From positions 21,510,639 through 21,574,638 of the forward strand of contig CM055111.1 of NCBI GenBank assembly GCA_029204225.1: a stretch of DNA of 64,000 nt, given 5' to 3'. Source of the DNA: Diphasiastrum complanatum (Eukaryota; Streptophyta; Lycopodiopsida; Lycopodiales; Lycopodiaceae). The notes below the pieces were generated by a model, which was given only the letters and a program-made list of their open reading frames with translations, had not been told where the DNA came from and ran no database searches. Each line of letters opens with the position of its first letter. Position 1 is the first letter of the stretch. The translations under genes and the position numbers were made by a program. Below, in pieces: positions 20,991-31,789 of this stretch.

Positions 20991-21601
20991 CTTGGATTTG
21001 AAAATCCAAGAATGTTTTTTCATATGGATAGTTTAGGATTTATGTTTTTTAGTTGATTTTTCCAAGATGGAACTAAAAAAATTTTGTCAACAAACCTCAA
21101 CCTTACACTTTGAAAAGATAGAATGTTGAGGACCTTAGACTACTATGAAAATTCAAGCAGTCAAAACTGAATCTCAAATTGTGGAAAGCCCTCAAGGCCA
21201 GGACTTTCCACTATACAAGAAAATATACATCCTAATGTAAGTTCTCATGTGCATGTAAGCATTCTAGTCATGTCTTTTTTTGTAAGTAGTTTACTTGGTT
21301 TAGTCGGTTGCATTGACACTTGGCATATATATACTCCATTGAGCCCGAAATGCTAGACCAATACGATATGAGTAAATGTACATCCATAGATGCAGAATTG
21401 CCTCTAAACCTAGTGGACAGGGCAATTGCCTATTTTTTAAAGCATAAAGATTGGAGACGCCAACGATCTGACTTTTTTTTGCAGTTGAAATATTGTAGTT
21501 TGTCGACTTTTAATATATTAGTCTTTTTCCAAACTTCAAGGTTGATGATATGTCATTAGAATGAGTTCATATACCGTTCTTGCCTCACAAATGCCCATGT
21601 T
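20991..21601. other. Intergenic DNA, no gene recognised
   Basis: Short ORFs only (for example 21320-21559 plus) with no recognisable family and no splice support. Ends at the target site of the copia element that starts at 21607. Confidence 0.4.
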
Positions 21602-21606
21602 CTTAC

Positions 21607-22569
21607 TGTCGTAAAACGTGGGGATGACCGGCAGCGGAAGCTTGAAGCTTTGAGCATAGGCGTGTAGGATCAGAAACACAACAGTTAGCAGCAGAAATAT
21701 TCAAGATGAATCATTCATACAAATTGCGCAAATGAACAATACAATAGTGAGACAAAAAATTGCACTCTGATTAATATCAACATTGAGTACAATGGGCTTG
21801 AAGTAATAACTTCAGCTTGCTGAGCGTGATAACGTTGGCTACAGAAGAATTCTGATTATAATGTTAAAACAACACTTACATTGCTTGTTTCAGCTAGTAG
21901 TATATATTTACAAGTGTCTTAAAAAATATCTTACAAGCATTGAATGCTATTTACGCCAGTCTTTGTATATGTACAAAGTGGGTAACCGCCCTTGGGATAT
22001 TTAGCGGTCTAGCTATTTTTAGGGTTTATGATAAGTTGGCGACGTCTATCTACCACTTTTGGAGAAACCCAAAAAACGTGAACGTGTCTTAAAATGCGAA
22101 GGCAGCGAAATGCGAGAAACCCGACAATGCTCTTAAAATGAAGTTTGGTCACAATGTCGCATTTTTTTCGAAGATGCGAAAAAGACAAAAAATCCGACAG
22201 TGCCCTTAAAATGAAGTTTGGTCATAGTGTTGCATTTTTCTCAAAGATGCAAAAAAGGCGAAAAACCCGACAGTGCCCTTAAAATAAAGTTTGGTCACAG
22301 TGTCGCATTTTTTCCAAGGATGCGAAAAAGACGAAAAACCCCACAATGCCCTTAAAATGTGAAAAAGACAAAAAAGACGATATTGTCTTAAAAATGATTA
22401 AGGCATAAAAGAAAAAAACAAAATTCTTCAAAATGCGAAAGTCTGTAATATCATGTCGGACTTCGTCTGTTTTGAGGATTTGTCGGGCGAGTCCGATTTG
22501 TCGACTGAGATAGATTCTTCAGGATGCTCATTACCGAATGGATTTGGTCCTGAGCATAGAAATCCAACA
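21607..22569 (-). repeat. 3' LTR of the copia element (963 bp)
   Basis: TG...CA bounded, next to a polypurine tract on its inner side. It contains a tandem array at 22132-22351. The 168-bp remnant at 24647-24814 matches its right end (shared GGATGCTCATTACCGAATGG). Confidence 0.85.
22132..22351. repeat. Three tandem 72- to 74-bp units within the LTR
   Basis: Units start CTTAAAAT at 22132, 22205 and 22279, with a partial fourth at 22351. Each carries AGTTTGGTCA, GTGTCGCATTTTT and GATGCGAAAAAGAC. LTR-internal repeats often carry enhancer elements; that function is not shown here. Confidence 0.9.
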
Positions 22570-23010
22570 CTCCCCCTGATCATAAAAAACTTTGATCTTC
22601 AAATTTAACATATCATTAAATCTGAGATGTTGCTCTTTTGAAAGAGCCTTTGTGAAGTAATATGCTGCCATGTAGTTTGTTATGCAGAAAACCAATGCTA
22701 CTTCCTTGCTATGCACTTTCACTCTAAGGTAATGATACTTTATTTCGATATGTTTTCTTCGAGATTGAAATCTCGGATTGAGAGATAACGTTGGCCTTGT
22801 ATCGATTTAATCTTCCTTCAACATCATACTTCACTCTGAATATCCATTTGCGATCATTTGGTAGCTCAGTAATAGTCCATGTTTGAATCTCAATGAGAGA
22901 ATCGAATTCAATGTCCATTGCATCTTTCCACTGGTCAGCATCAGGTGTCGACATTGCCTTTGAAACAATGTTTGGTTCCTGCACAAAGTAGCATGCTGAA
23001 TCATCCATGA
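22531..23010 (-). pseudogene. copia RT start and RNase H end, joined by deletion
   Basis: The minus-strand frame 23008-22724 reads EPNIVSKAMSTPDADQWKDA and TWTITELPND, followed by KWIFRVKYDVEGRLNRYKA. This is the start of the copia reverse transcriptase domain. From 22722 the frame reads YYFTKALSKEQHLRFNDMLN, the end of RNase H. About 1.3 kb of pol that should separate them is missing. Confidence 0.75.
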
Positions 23011-23049
23011 ATCAGGATGGAGGCTGTTTGGATCGATTCGATCTTTTGG

Positions 23050-24480
23050 GTTGAACTTTGATCCTCTGATAAGTTTCGACTTGTCAAGGGTCTGTCTCTT
23101 TGTCGGAGTCAGAGTCAGGTTGTTGATCAATGTTGAGTTCCGAATTGTCGGCTCTGGGATAGGAAGTCGATGGAGCTTTTCCTTTGTGGTCAATGAATCA
23201 GTCTTCCACAAAAATGACATCTCTACTGGTGAATGCCTTCTCAATATCCAGTTTGTAGAGCTTGTATGTCTTGTGATCTGGGGAATAGCCAATGAAAATC
23301 ATTTTTCTATTTTTGTCATCTAGCTTTCTTCTAAGATCTTCAGGGATCTAAGTGAAAGCGATGCATCCAAACATTATAATATTTTTGAGTGATGGTTTTG
23401 ATCATGCCCACTCCTCATAAGGTGTCTTGCCATTCAGGACTTTGGTGATAGATCGATTCTGTAAGTAGGCAGTTGTAGTAACAACTTCTGCCCAAAATTT
23501 CTTTGGAAGAGAGGCATGGGCCAGCATGCTCTTGGCACTTTCGATGAGTGTCCGATTCTTCCGTTCAGCTATACCATTGGACTGAGATGAGTAACTAGTT
23601 GTGAATTGCTGATGTATCTCGTTGGCCTTGCTGAACTCCTTGAATTATGTGGAGATATACTCTTTCCCTCTATCTGTGCGAAGAGCCTTGATCGTCCTCT
23701 AGGTATGGTTTTCTGCAGACGCTTTGAACTGCTTGAACAATTTGAGTGCTTCAGATTTGTTCTTCATAAAGTAAGTAACAGTCCTTCAAGAGAAGTTATC
23801 GATGAAGGTTAGGAAATAGAGAGCTCCCCATATCAAAGCAGTCTGCATCGGACCACAAATGTCGCTATGTACAAGGTCAAGCAAACCCTTGGATGTATGA
23901 ACTGAGTCTGAATTAAAGGAGCTTCTAGCATGTTTACTGATAATACAGCTTTTGCATAAGAAGTGGGCTTGCTGACAAACGATAGATCTTGTCCTAGACT
24001 CTAAATAGACATTTGCTGAATACTATTGAAATTGAGGTGGCCAAGTCTAAAATGCCACAACATATCAGTTGATTCAGAAGTGGCTGTGTGAAGAGCTTGA
24101 CTGTTAAAAGAGTAGTAGTGGCTGAGTTTGTAAAGGTAGCCGCTTCTTCTTCCGTAGGCTAGAACCTTCTAAGATTTGTCAAGAATTGTGCAACCTTTGA
24201 CCTTCCGGCCTATATCGGTGATTTTGCTAACTAAGAGCAGATTCTTGGTCAGATTTGGAGCATAGAGAACGTTGGACAACAACTTGACTTCACCTTTCTA
24301 GAATTCGACTCTGACTGTTCCTTCACCTTCGATTGAATGTGATGAGTTGTCTCCAAGTTGCACAACTCGAGAGTGGGTGAATGACTTATAGTCTTTGAAT
24401 CAATCGCGATGGTGAGTCATATGTTGAGTTGCTCCGAAGTCTAGATACCAAGAATCGATATCATGTTATTCTCCAACTTT
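23050..24480 (-). pseudogene. copia integrase and gag-pre-integrase, multiply frameshifted
   Basis: The sequence is colinear with the plus-strand fragment at 26284-27540. For example, the reverse complement of 24340-24420 gives MTHHRD...YKSFTHSRVVQLGDNSSHSI, the protease/gag-pre-integrase region, and 23560-23600 is antisense to an NGIAERKNR-type integrase motif. No long frame is open, so this is dead. Confidence 0.7.
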
Positions 24481-24482
24481 GG

Positions 24483-24650
24483 TTATGAAAGCAGCTTCAT
24501 CTTCTTCTTGTAGCTAGATCGAGTGACTGGTTGTTGCATTGTGTGCTTGTTGTTGGAACTGCTTCTTCTTTCATTGTTGTACTTGAAAGTTCGGCAGTCC
24601 TTGATTTCATGGCCAGTCCTCTTACAATATCTGCAGAATAGTTTTTGGCA
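24483..24650 (-). pseudogene. copia gag zinc-knuckle remnant
   Basis: CRYCKRTGHEIKDCRTFKYN is a CCHC knuckle (C-x2-C-x4-H-x4-C) of gag. It is followed by a Ser/Asn-rich stretch and KKKMKLLS. The frame runs upstream into LTR sequence because the gag N-terminus is deleted. Confidence 0.8.
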
Positions 24651-24960
24651 TAAAAGGGAAAAATAAAGTTCTGAAAAATGCGAAGGTCCGAAATATCGTG
24701 TTGACCTTCGTCTGTTTTCAGGATTTGTCGATCGAGTCCGATTTGTCAGTTGAGATAGATTGTTCAGGATGCTCATTACCGAATGGATTTGGTCTTGAGC
24801 ACTGAAATCCAACACTTACAACTTTTTGTTAAAATTTCACAAGTCTAGCTTGACCAATTTTGGTCATATTGCTTGTAAATTGTATTATGGTCATGTTGTG
24901 GCTTGTCACACGTGCCAAATAGCATAGAATACTCTTTGTAAGTCTCATTCCTAACCTAGA

Positions 24961-25545
24961 ATAGGAGTGGCACCTTTTGGAATGAGTCCAAATAGTGTTT
25001 GGATAGGCTAGAGAAATTCTAGGATCTAAAAATAGCTTGTTTTACATTTTTGGATCTCGAGATCTTGACCCCAAGTTAGGGTGGATCCAATGACCTATTA
25101 GGGTAGATGTTAGGGTTAGGGTATGATAAGTTCAGAGGTTCCATAATATGCTCAGATCCAAGCTTGAAAAGTATAAATGTATGATGGGATCTCCATCCAA
25201 ATATCAAGAAAAATCGAGTTTTTCCACTTCTATCATCATTGTCTTTTGGTGGCGAGTTCTAGCTATCGGATGTGAGTGTTCTTATGCATTAATTGCTTGG
25301 TTTGGAAGGCAATGAACCTTTTTACAGGTTTGAGAAGCTTGTTGTACTTTACTTTGTTCATTTGATCAAATCTATGTGCCTAATGTGGAGTTGAATGTCA
25401 AATTGGCTAGTTTTGGTAACTAGTATTGATTCTAGCTCATAGTTTGGATCTAGGTCTTTTATTTGTGCGTCCTCCATAACTTTTAGGATTGATTGGGATT
25501 AGTTTTCAAAAATAAATAAATTGTCATGGTATTAGAGCCTAATCA
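24961..25545 (+). repeat. LTR of a second copia family with primer-binding site
   Basis: Ends just before TGGTATTAGAGCC (25533-25545), a tRNA-iMet-type primer-binding site, so this is a 5' LTR in plus orientation. Its first 300 bp match 33181-33490 (GGCACCTTT.GGAATGAG, TTAGGGTGGATC, GACCTATTAG). The left boundary is approximate. Confidence 0.65.
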
Positions 25546-26283
25546 AAAGTGAGCTTTAGATTTGATTTTCTCAAGTTTAGATCCTAGATTTGAGTAGTAT
25601 TGGCTTTGCTCTTGCTACTAGTTGCTAATCTAGTGATTGTAGCTTCAAATTTGGTTTCATTTGAGTGATAATAGATCAAAGGGAACTTTTTTTGCTGATT
25701 TATAACTGCAGGAACTAAGATTGACCCATTTCCATTCAACCAAACCAAATTAGAAAGTTCTTATGAGTTGAATCTTGAAGTACATGTCTCCTAGTAAAAT
25801 TTTCATAAGGATTTGAATGCCACCACTCTTTAGAAGTTTGGATCAGTCATTTGAGAGCCTAATTAGGTTGTTCTTAGGCTTCTTAGGTCCTAAAATACAC
25901 CTTTTAGGTTCAGATCAAGTGTTTTGATGATTTTTTCATCTAGAAATGCAAAACTAGTAAAAATTATGTTTCCATTCTATTCGGTTTGTGATTTAATATG
26001 TCAATGTGATTCAAACTAAATTTAAGAGGCTTTATTTGTAAGAAATTTGTGTGTTATAAAGTGCTTTTGGTTCAGTATAGGTGGATTCACCCTTCTTGTG
26101 AAGTCGCAATCAAGGAGGAGACCAGTTTTGATCAAATATATAGTAAATTTGGATCTAATTTGGATCTAGAAGATAAATCAAGCTCAAGATCACCTTAGAT
26201 CTTGTTGAGAAATCAGAGAGTGATTCATCTCAGGTCCCAAAGAGAGTGGGATAGCTAGTAGTGATCAAATAGCAACTTAACAT
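25546..26283 (+). other. Untranslated or decayed leader between LTR and copia fragment
   Basis: No protein motif recognised. Might be leader and decayed gag of the element whose LTR precedes it. Confidence 0.35.
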
Positions 26284-27540
26284 ATGACTCACCATCAAGA
26301 CTGGTTCAAGGATTACAAGCCATTCACCCACTCAAGAGTTGTGCAGCTTGGAGACAACTCATCTCATTCTATCGAAGGTGAAGGAACAGTCAAAGTTGAA
26401 TTCAAGAAAGGTGAAGTAAAGTTGTTGTCCAATGTTTTTCATGTTCGTAACCTTACCAAGAATCTACTTTTGATAAGTAGAATCACGGATTCTGGTCGAC
26501 GGGTCGAATTCAATAGAGAGGGCTGCACCATACTCGACAAGTCCAGGAAGGTTTTAGCCTTCGAACGAAGTGGCTACCTCTACAAGCTTAGTCACTGCTA
26601 TTCGACAAACAGCCAAGCCCTTCACACATTGACTTTTGAATCGATTGATATGTTTTGGCATTTTAGATTAGGCCATCTAAATTTCAATAGTATTAAGCAA
26701 ATGTCGACTCAAAAATTAGTGCAAGATCTTCCTTCTGTTAGCAAACCGACTTCTCCTTGTGAAAGTTGTATCATCGGCAAGCATGCAAGAAGTCCTTTCA
26801 TGTCTGATTCAATTCATAGTTCTAAAGTTTTGCTTGATTTTGTACATGGCGACATTTGTGGCCCAATGTAGACTGCTTCGATAGGGGGGAGCCCTTTATT
26901 TCCTAACTTTCATTGATGATTTCTCTCAACAAATTGTCACCTACTTCTTGCAGAACAAATCCAAAGCTTTCAAGTTCTTCAAGTAGTTCAAGGCATCTAC
27001 TGAAAATCAGACTCAGAGAAAGATCGAGGCTCTACGTACTGATGGAGGGGGAGAATTCATCTCCACTAAATTCAAGGACTTCTGCAAGGCAAATGGAAAA
27101 CATCAACAATACACTACCAGCTACTCACCTCAGTCCAATGGTATAGCTGAAAGGAAGAATCGGTCACTCATCGAGAGTGCCAAGAGCATGAAGGCCCATG
27201 CCTCTCTTCCAAAGAACTTTTGGACAAAATCTATTACCACAGCAACCTATTTACAAAATCGATCCATCACCAAGGCTCTAAATGGCAAAACACCCTATGA
27301 GGTGTGGACAAGATCAAAGCCATCACTCAAGCATATCAGAGTGTTTGGATGCATTGCCTACGCTTAGGTCCTTGAAGATCTAAGAAAGAAGCTGGATGAC
27401 ACTAGCAGAAAATTGATCTTCATAAGCTATTCCTTAGATCACAAGGCATACAAACTCTACAATGTGGACACTCAAATTGTTCACCAGTAGAGATTTCATT
27501 TTTGTGGAAGACAAATTTATCAACCACAAGGGGAAAGCTC
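26284..27540 (+). pseudogene. copia gag-pre-integrase and integrase fragment
   Basis: The 195-codon frame starting MTHHQDWFKDYKPFTHSRVV carries the end of the protease region and the gag-pre-integrase HHCC-type motif (FWHFRLGHLN, then CESCIIGKHARSPF). A stop at 26869 and a frameshift follow. The integrase core continues to 27540 in other frames (FIDDFSQQ..TYFL, TDGGGEF, HQQYTTSYSPQSNGIAERKN). Only the middle of pol is present. It is the same family as 23050-24480 but in inverted orientation. Confidence 0.85.
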
Positions 27541-28070
27541 CATCGACCTCTAGTCCAAGAGTCAAATACTTTGAATGACCTCCGCGCTCGCAACCATGTG
27601 CCCTCGAATTTCGCACGTGTGGTCACATGTGTGATCCGAACCATCCAGTCAACAATTGCCATGTGGCATTCACATGTGGGTCTATAGTGGCCCAATGAGA
27701 CTTCGACACGTGCCATGTTCCAACGAATCAGTTCTTGACACCTGGCAACTATACGGATTCGCTCGTGGGGCCGTTATGAGCCAATTGTAGGATGACACAT
27801 GGGCAATTGACCGTTTGACTCGCACGTGTGAATTTTTTTTTTTTTTTTTGTCTTTTTCGGTTTTCTCTCATATTGGTTCTCTGCGCATCTCATTTTCTTA
27901 TGATTTTCAACACATATCGCTTCTCTATGCATCCCGTTTGCTCTCTCATTGTCTCGTCTCTCTGTGTGCGCACAAGAGTGACACTTCGACTGTACATGTC
28001 GCTTCTGTGCGTACGTACTGTACTCCTTTTTTCATAGATACTCCCCTCTCGCACAGAACTGATACTAGGC
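27541..28070. other. Intergenic DNA with a T-run
   Basis: No gene recognised. A run of about 18 T lies at 27832-27850. Plus and minus short ORFs here have no family. Confidence 0.4.
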
Positions 28071-29300
28071 AATGGCTTCCTCATCTGATTCTAGTCAGGA
28101 GTCCTTGTTGTCCAAATTTCTCACTGAGTTTGGTATAATTGAGCGCATAGAGTACTTCAAGTCCCTCTTTCGACCTTTCTTACATGTATTTAGTATAGCA
28201 TAGCAAAGTCCGGATGTTTTTATGACCAATATGTCAGACTCAAGGATATAATCATTATCCCTTTAATCTCTATGTGTAATTTGTCGTTTATGCATTTCAC
28301 TGACCTTGTACATACTTTTCCACATTAGAAGCAGCGGCTAGACATGATGTACACTAAACTTTTTGACCAATTTAAGAATTCCAATGAATGTAATTGTTGT
28401 AAACGAAAATGTCGTTTTCTTGAGTATCAAATTGAATTTGTATTTTTCTTGTTAGTAAAAATCCCAGTAGAGTCAAATACATCGAAACCCGATATTGAGA
28501 TCCGTTCATCCTCCAGTACTGAACATTCCATAAAGGATATCAGTCATTTCTTGGTGGATACTCCTGATAAAGACACTGACTATTTGAGTGTAGATGATAA
28601 GCTGAGGGATGCTTTCATTGGCTATAATGCCAATATTGAGAAAAAAAATTGCTGATGTACATGCTAAATGCTTTTTTGATTTGCCGAAATATTATATAAA
28701 CAAAGATGTGTATATCACAACAACAGATCTCTGTGTTTTTTTTTTATTATCGGGAGGATGAGGTGCTTTGTCTATTGTCAAGCACCATTTATGAGTTCTC
28801 TGACATTGTTGATTTTGAAACCAAAGACTTGGTGCCGGGCATTGACTATGATGATGAAGAAGGTATTCTGACTAGTGAGGAATGTTTTTCCTTGGCTATG
28901 GCAAATGTTCGTGATCATGGACGAAGTTTGCCATCTGATGAGAAATTATCTCATTCCAGGCCCAGCTGGGATTCCCTCATCCATCAGTTATGAAATTTGC
29001 AGATGACTCTTCTTCAATAGGTGGTCACAATATAGATCATCCCGATCTAGTTGCAACAGATGATGATGAATGCATAAGTTTTACTGTATGTTTATCTGAT
29101 GCATGTGGAACTCCAATTTTGTTATGCAGAATACACTTTTGATCGATGACTTTGCTACTCGTCGAGGGGGCTTCAGACAATATTCATCATCTTTCCACAT
29201 GGATAGTGGTCTCGGCCACTACTTGAGCCACTTTCAGAAAATGAAATTTGCGTTGCTCATTCCAAACTCAGTCCAATTGGAGAGACTATGATAATGGCTG
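28071..29300 (+). other. Possible fragments of a multi-exon gene, unrecognised
   Basis: Plus-strand open stretches include MASSSDSSQESLLSKFLTEF (28071 onward), KIPVESNTSKPDIEIRSSSS with an acidic continuation to 28650, and YEFSDIVDFETKDLVPGIDY followed by DDEEGILTSEECFSLAMANV to 28990. They are acidic and Ser-rich. I found no consistent splice model and no family. They may belong with the unknown family that starts just downstream on the other strand, or be an unrelated decayed gene. Confidence 0.3.
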
Positions 29301-29588
29301 TGAAAGCCTTATCTTATTATCTAGGTGGACATAAATTTGCTAAAGCAAATAGAATTAATTTTTGTGAAGAGATCGTATGTTTTGAATATATCAGGATTTA
29401 TAGATGGGAATGTACCATAAAGGAGTTCCCATTATTCATTGTATGCAACGTATATAGAATTGAGTGGTAACAAGAACAATGCGCATCTTCTGGATGCATA
29501 TGCAAGTAGAGAGTTACTGCATTAGCACAACAATTGCACAAGATGAAATATTAGATCCCATTGAATGAAAGTTTGTATATATTGAATA
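29301..29588. other. Short intergenic stretch
   Basis: AT-rich, no coding signal seen. Confidence 0.4.
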
Positions 29589-31559
29589 TTATGGATACAA
29601 TTTACATTTGTAACATTTTTGTAGCTCTGAATTTTTAGCTTCTTTGTTGCTCAATAAATTTGCAAGCTTTTCTAAATTTGTCGTAATTTGAAGATTTGGT
29701 GATCTGTCGAATCTGAACTCTGCAGTAGAACCACTAAAATAATTGGCAAATATAGTTTTGTTTTTCATTGGTTTCTCCATGTTGTATATCTCGATGAAAT
29801 GTTGTCCGTGCTTGCCAATGTGACTTCTCCATCCCTTGTGATGACTAGACACTTAAGCTTCCAGATGTGTTTGCAAAAAATGATGATGATCTCTTAGTAT
29901 GTGTTGCACATGTCAAAATCGTAATTTCAGTCTTATGCTTTGGATCAAAATATATAGTTGAATTGAAAGCTGCTCTGAGCATGCATACTAACCATGTAAT
30001 GATTGACGTGATCTTTTCCCCATGCTTTTGATACTGCATCAACAAAATCAACACAAGTCTTTTGTAGAGCTTTCTTATTAGTATCAAAAAAATTGTCTTT
30101 TCTTAATATTTTAATCATATTGTCAAGCTTTCTCCATACATCAACTTTCAATAATCTTGATTTGATGATCACCCCTAAGTCTTGAGTGGCAGCAACGATA
30201 TCTTTCCAAACTGAGTGTTGAATGTTAGAAGCCTTACCAGTATGGTTTGATAGGAATCGACGTGATTTTGCTCCTCTAACGCTTGGCTTAGTACGCATAT
30301 TTCCTAACTTTTCAAAAAGCTTTTTATCTTTTTGTATTTTGACATGTCCCTTATGAAGTCCTGCTTTCGATAAAACATCTTCTAATCAACAAATAGCTTC
30401 CTTCGCTGATGATGCTGACTTACTATTTCACGCAAAAACTATATGAAGATAAATGAGCTTCTCTATTATCCTAACTTTTGCATGAAGAGTGCAGACATGC
30501 ACATTTTTCAAGGAAATAGGCAATACTGGCTTCCAGTTTGGATCTGCATTTTCCCTAGTAAATCTTGTACTTCTAATTTTGCCATTTTCATGCATATAAA
30601 CAAGGATGTTTAGATGTAGCACCGTGAGAGACATTATACATGCATTTCAATGTTTTCAAATCACCTGCTAAGTGCCATTCAACATTGGAGTCTCCAACTC
30701 CTGGAACATTGAGAAATCCTCCATCCATATGGTCCTTGATGATCCTAGGGTAAAATGTCCTAGAGAACATCCATGAGAATATATCATGATTCAATTTCAA
30801 TAACTATCCAAAGAATAAAACTAACTTAGTTAAATAAGAATTCTTACTATCCATTGAATCTAATCTAATAATGAGAAAAATTACCTGAAAAGCTGCCAAC
30901 CACCAAAAATCATTTTTGGATTGGACACTAAATCTGAAATCCCCTTGGTCCACTATTTGTGATAGTGCACCATTCATGAGAGTTACTACTAACTCTGTCC
31001 ATCTTTTGCAGTTCACAATCACTGACTCATCTAACTTAAGTACTATAATTATTTTACCATGCACCTTTTCTAAGGTTATATCATAAAATGTGACCATGTA
31101 TGTTAGCAAGTGATTTAGATCAACAAAGAAGTTGTTTATTAAATTATAAGATATTGATCTTCCATCAGTTTCATACACTTCCTCAAGATGAAATGGGGTG
31201 ACAATGATCTTATGCATACCTATGTTTAATATATTCCTCTCTGTCTTCAAGTGATATGACCTTGTAATAGGGACTTTTCTATTTTGAACTTGCTATAAAG
31301 CTTCTCTAATAAGTTGAAATATTGTTGCATATGCTTCTTGCTAATACAAAAAATCAGAATATGCTTACTTGAATGCACGCATTCTTCTATTTCGATAACC
31401 TCCTTTTGAAAGAGTTTGAATATCCTTGTAACTTTGTCGCTTTCGCTTCTTACTCCTAGCCTCCTTCTTCTTAGCCACTTCCACATCCTTCAATAATTGT
31501 AAGTTTTCCTTATGGATAGATTGTAAGATTGATTGCACTTGCTCTAAATCTAATTTCAT
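29589..31559 (-). pseudogene. Unrecognised gene family, left (minus-strand) copy, exon-intron structure
   Basis: In minus-strand order: MKLDLEQVQSILQSIHKENL (coiled coil), a basic KKKEARSKKRKRQS stretch, YRNRRMRAFK ending at a GTAAGC donor; then THY-type lines such as VHGKIIIVLKLDESVIVNCK, FSVQSKNDFWWLAAFQ, SWMFSRTFYPRIIKDHMDGG, LNVPGVGDSNVEWHLAGDLK, TLKCMYNVSHGATSKHPCLY, then VLPISLKNVHVCTLHAKVRI, TKPSVRGAKSRRFLSNHTGK, and QGMEKSHWQARTTFHRDIQH. These blocks recur in the right-hand copy, so they are real protein sequence. Several frameshifts break this copy. I do not recognise a named family. An intron-bearing gene repeated among TEs suggests a DNA-transposon transposase, but no catalytic triad was proved. 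Confidence 0.6.
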
Positions 31560-31639
31560 ATCGAATGTTATCTTCTGTAATGATTCATTATTTCTTTTAA
31601 GTTGTTCATTTTCTATATGGAGATCTACTTGGAAATCTT

Positions 31640-31771
31640 CTAGAACTCAAAATTCGCCTACTTCAACTTATTCCACATGTGTGAGCTGTCAACATCCTAC
31701 ACCTAGATGCTTGATGTAAAAAACATAAGACCCCTATATCTAACATAGATAATCTTTTTCAATTCTTCACA
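31640..31771 (-). repeat. Truncated 3' LTR of a copia element
   Basis: Next to the polypurine tract (minus strand TTTAGGAGGAG, 31772-31782) the LTR begins TGTGAAGAATTG. Only about 130 bp remain before the unknown gene family begins. Confidence 0.6.
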
Positions 31772-31789
31772 CTCCTCCTAAAAAATTAT

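Larger units (their letters stand above)
21607..24814 (-). mobile_element. Internally deleted Ty1/copia retrotransposon with intact ends
   Basis: Target duplication CTTAC lies at 21602-21606 and 24815-24819. On the minus strand the element starts at the right (TGTTGGATTT..., 24814) and ends at the left (...CA, 21607). The 3' LTR is 21607-22569, preceded by the polypurine tract GGGGGAG. The 5' LTR survives only as 24647-24814 and joins directly to gag, so the rest of the 5' LTR and the gag N-terminus are deleted. Remaining coding order on the minus strand: gag zinc knuckle CRYCKRTGHEIKDC, gag-pre-integrase and integrase (disrupted, 23200-24430), RT start, and an RNase H end ALSKEQHLRF. Most of RT and RNase H are missing, so the element is non-autonomous. 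Confidence 0.88.
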
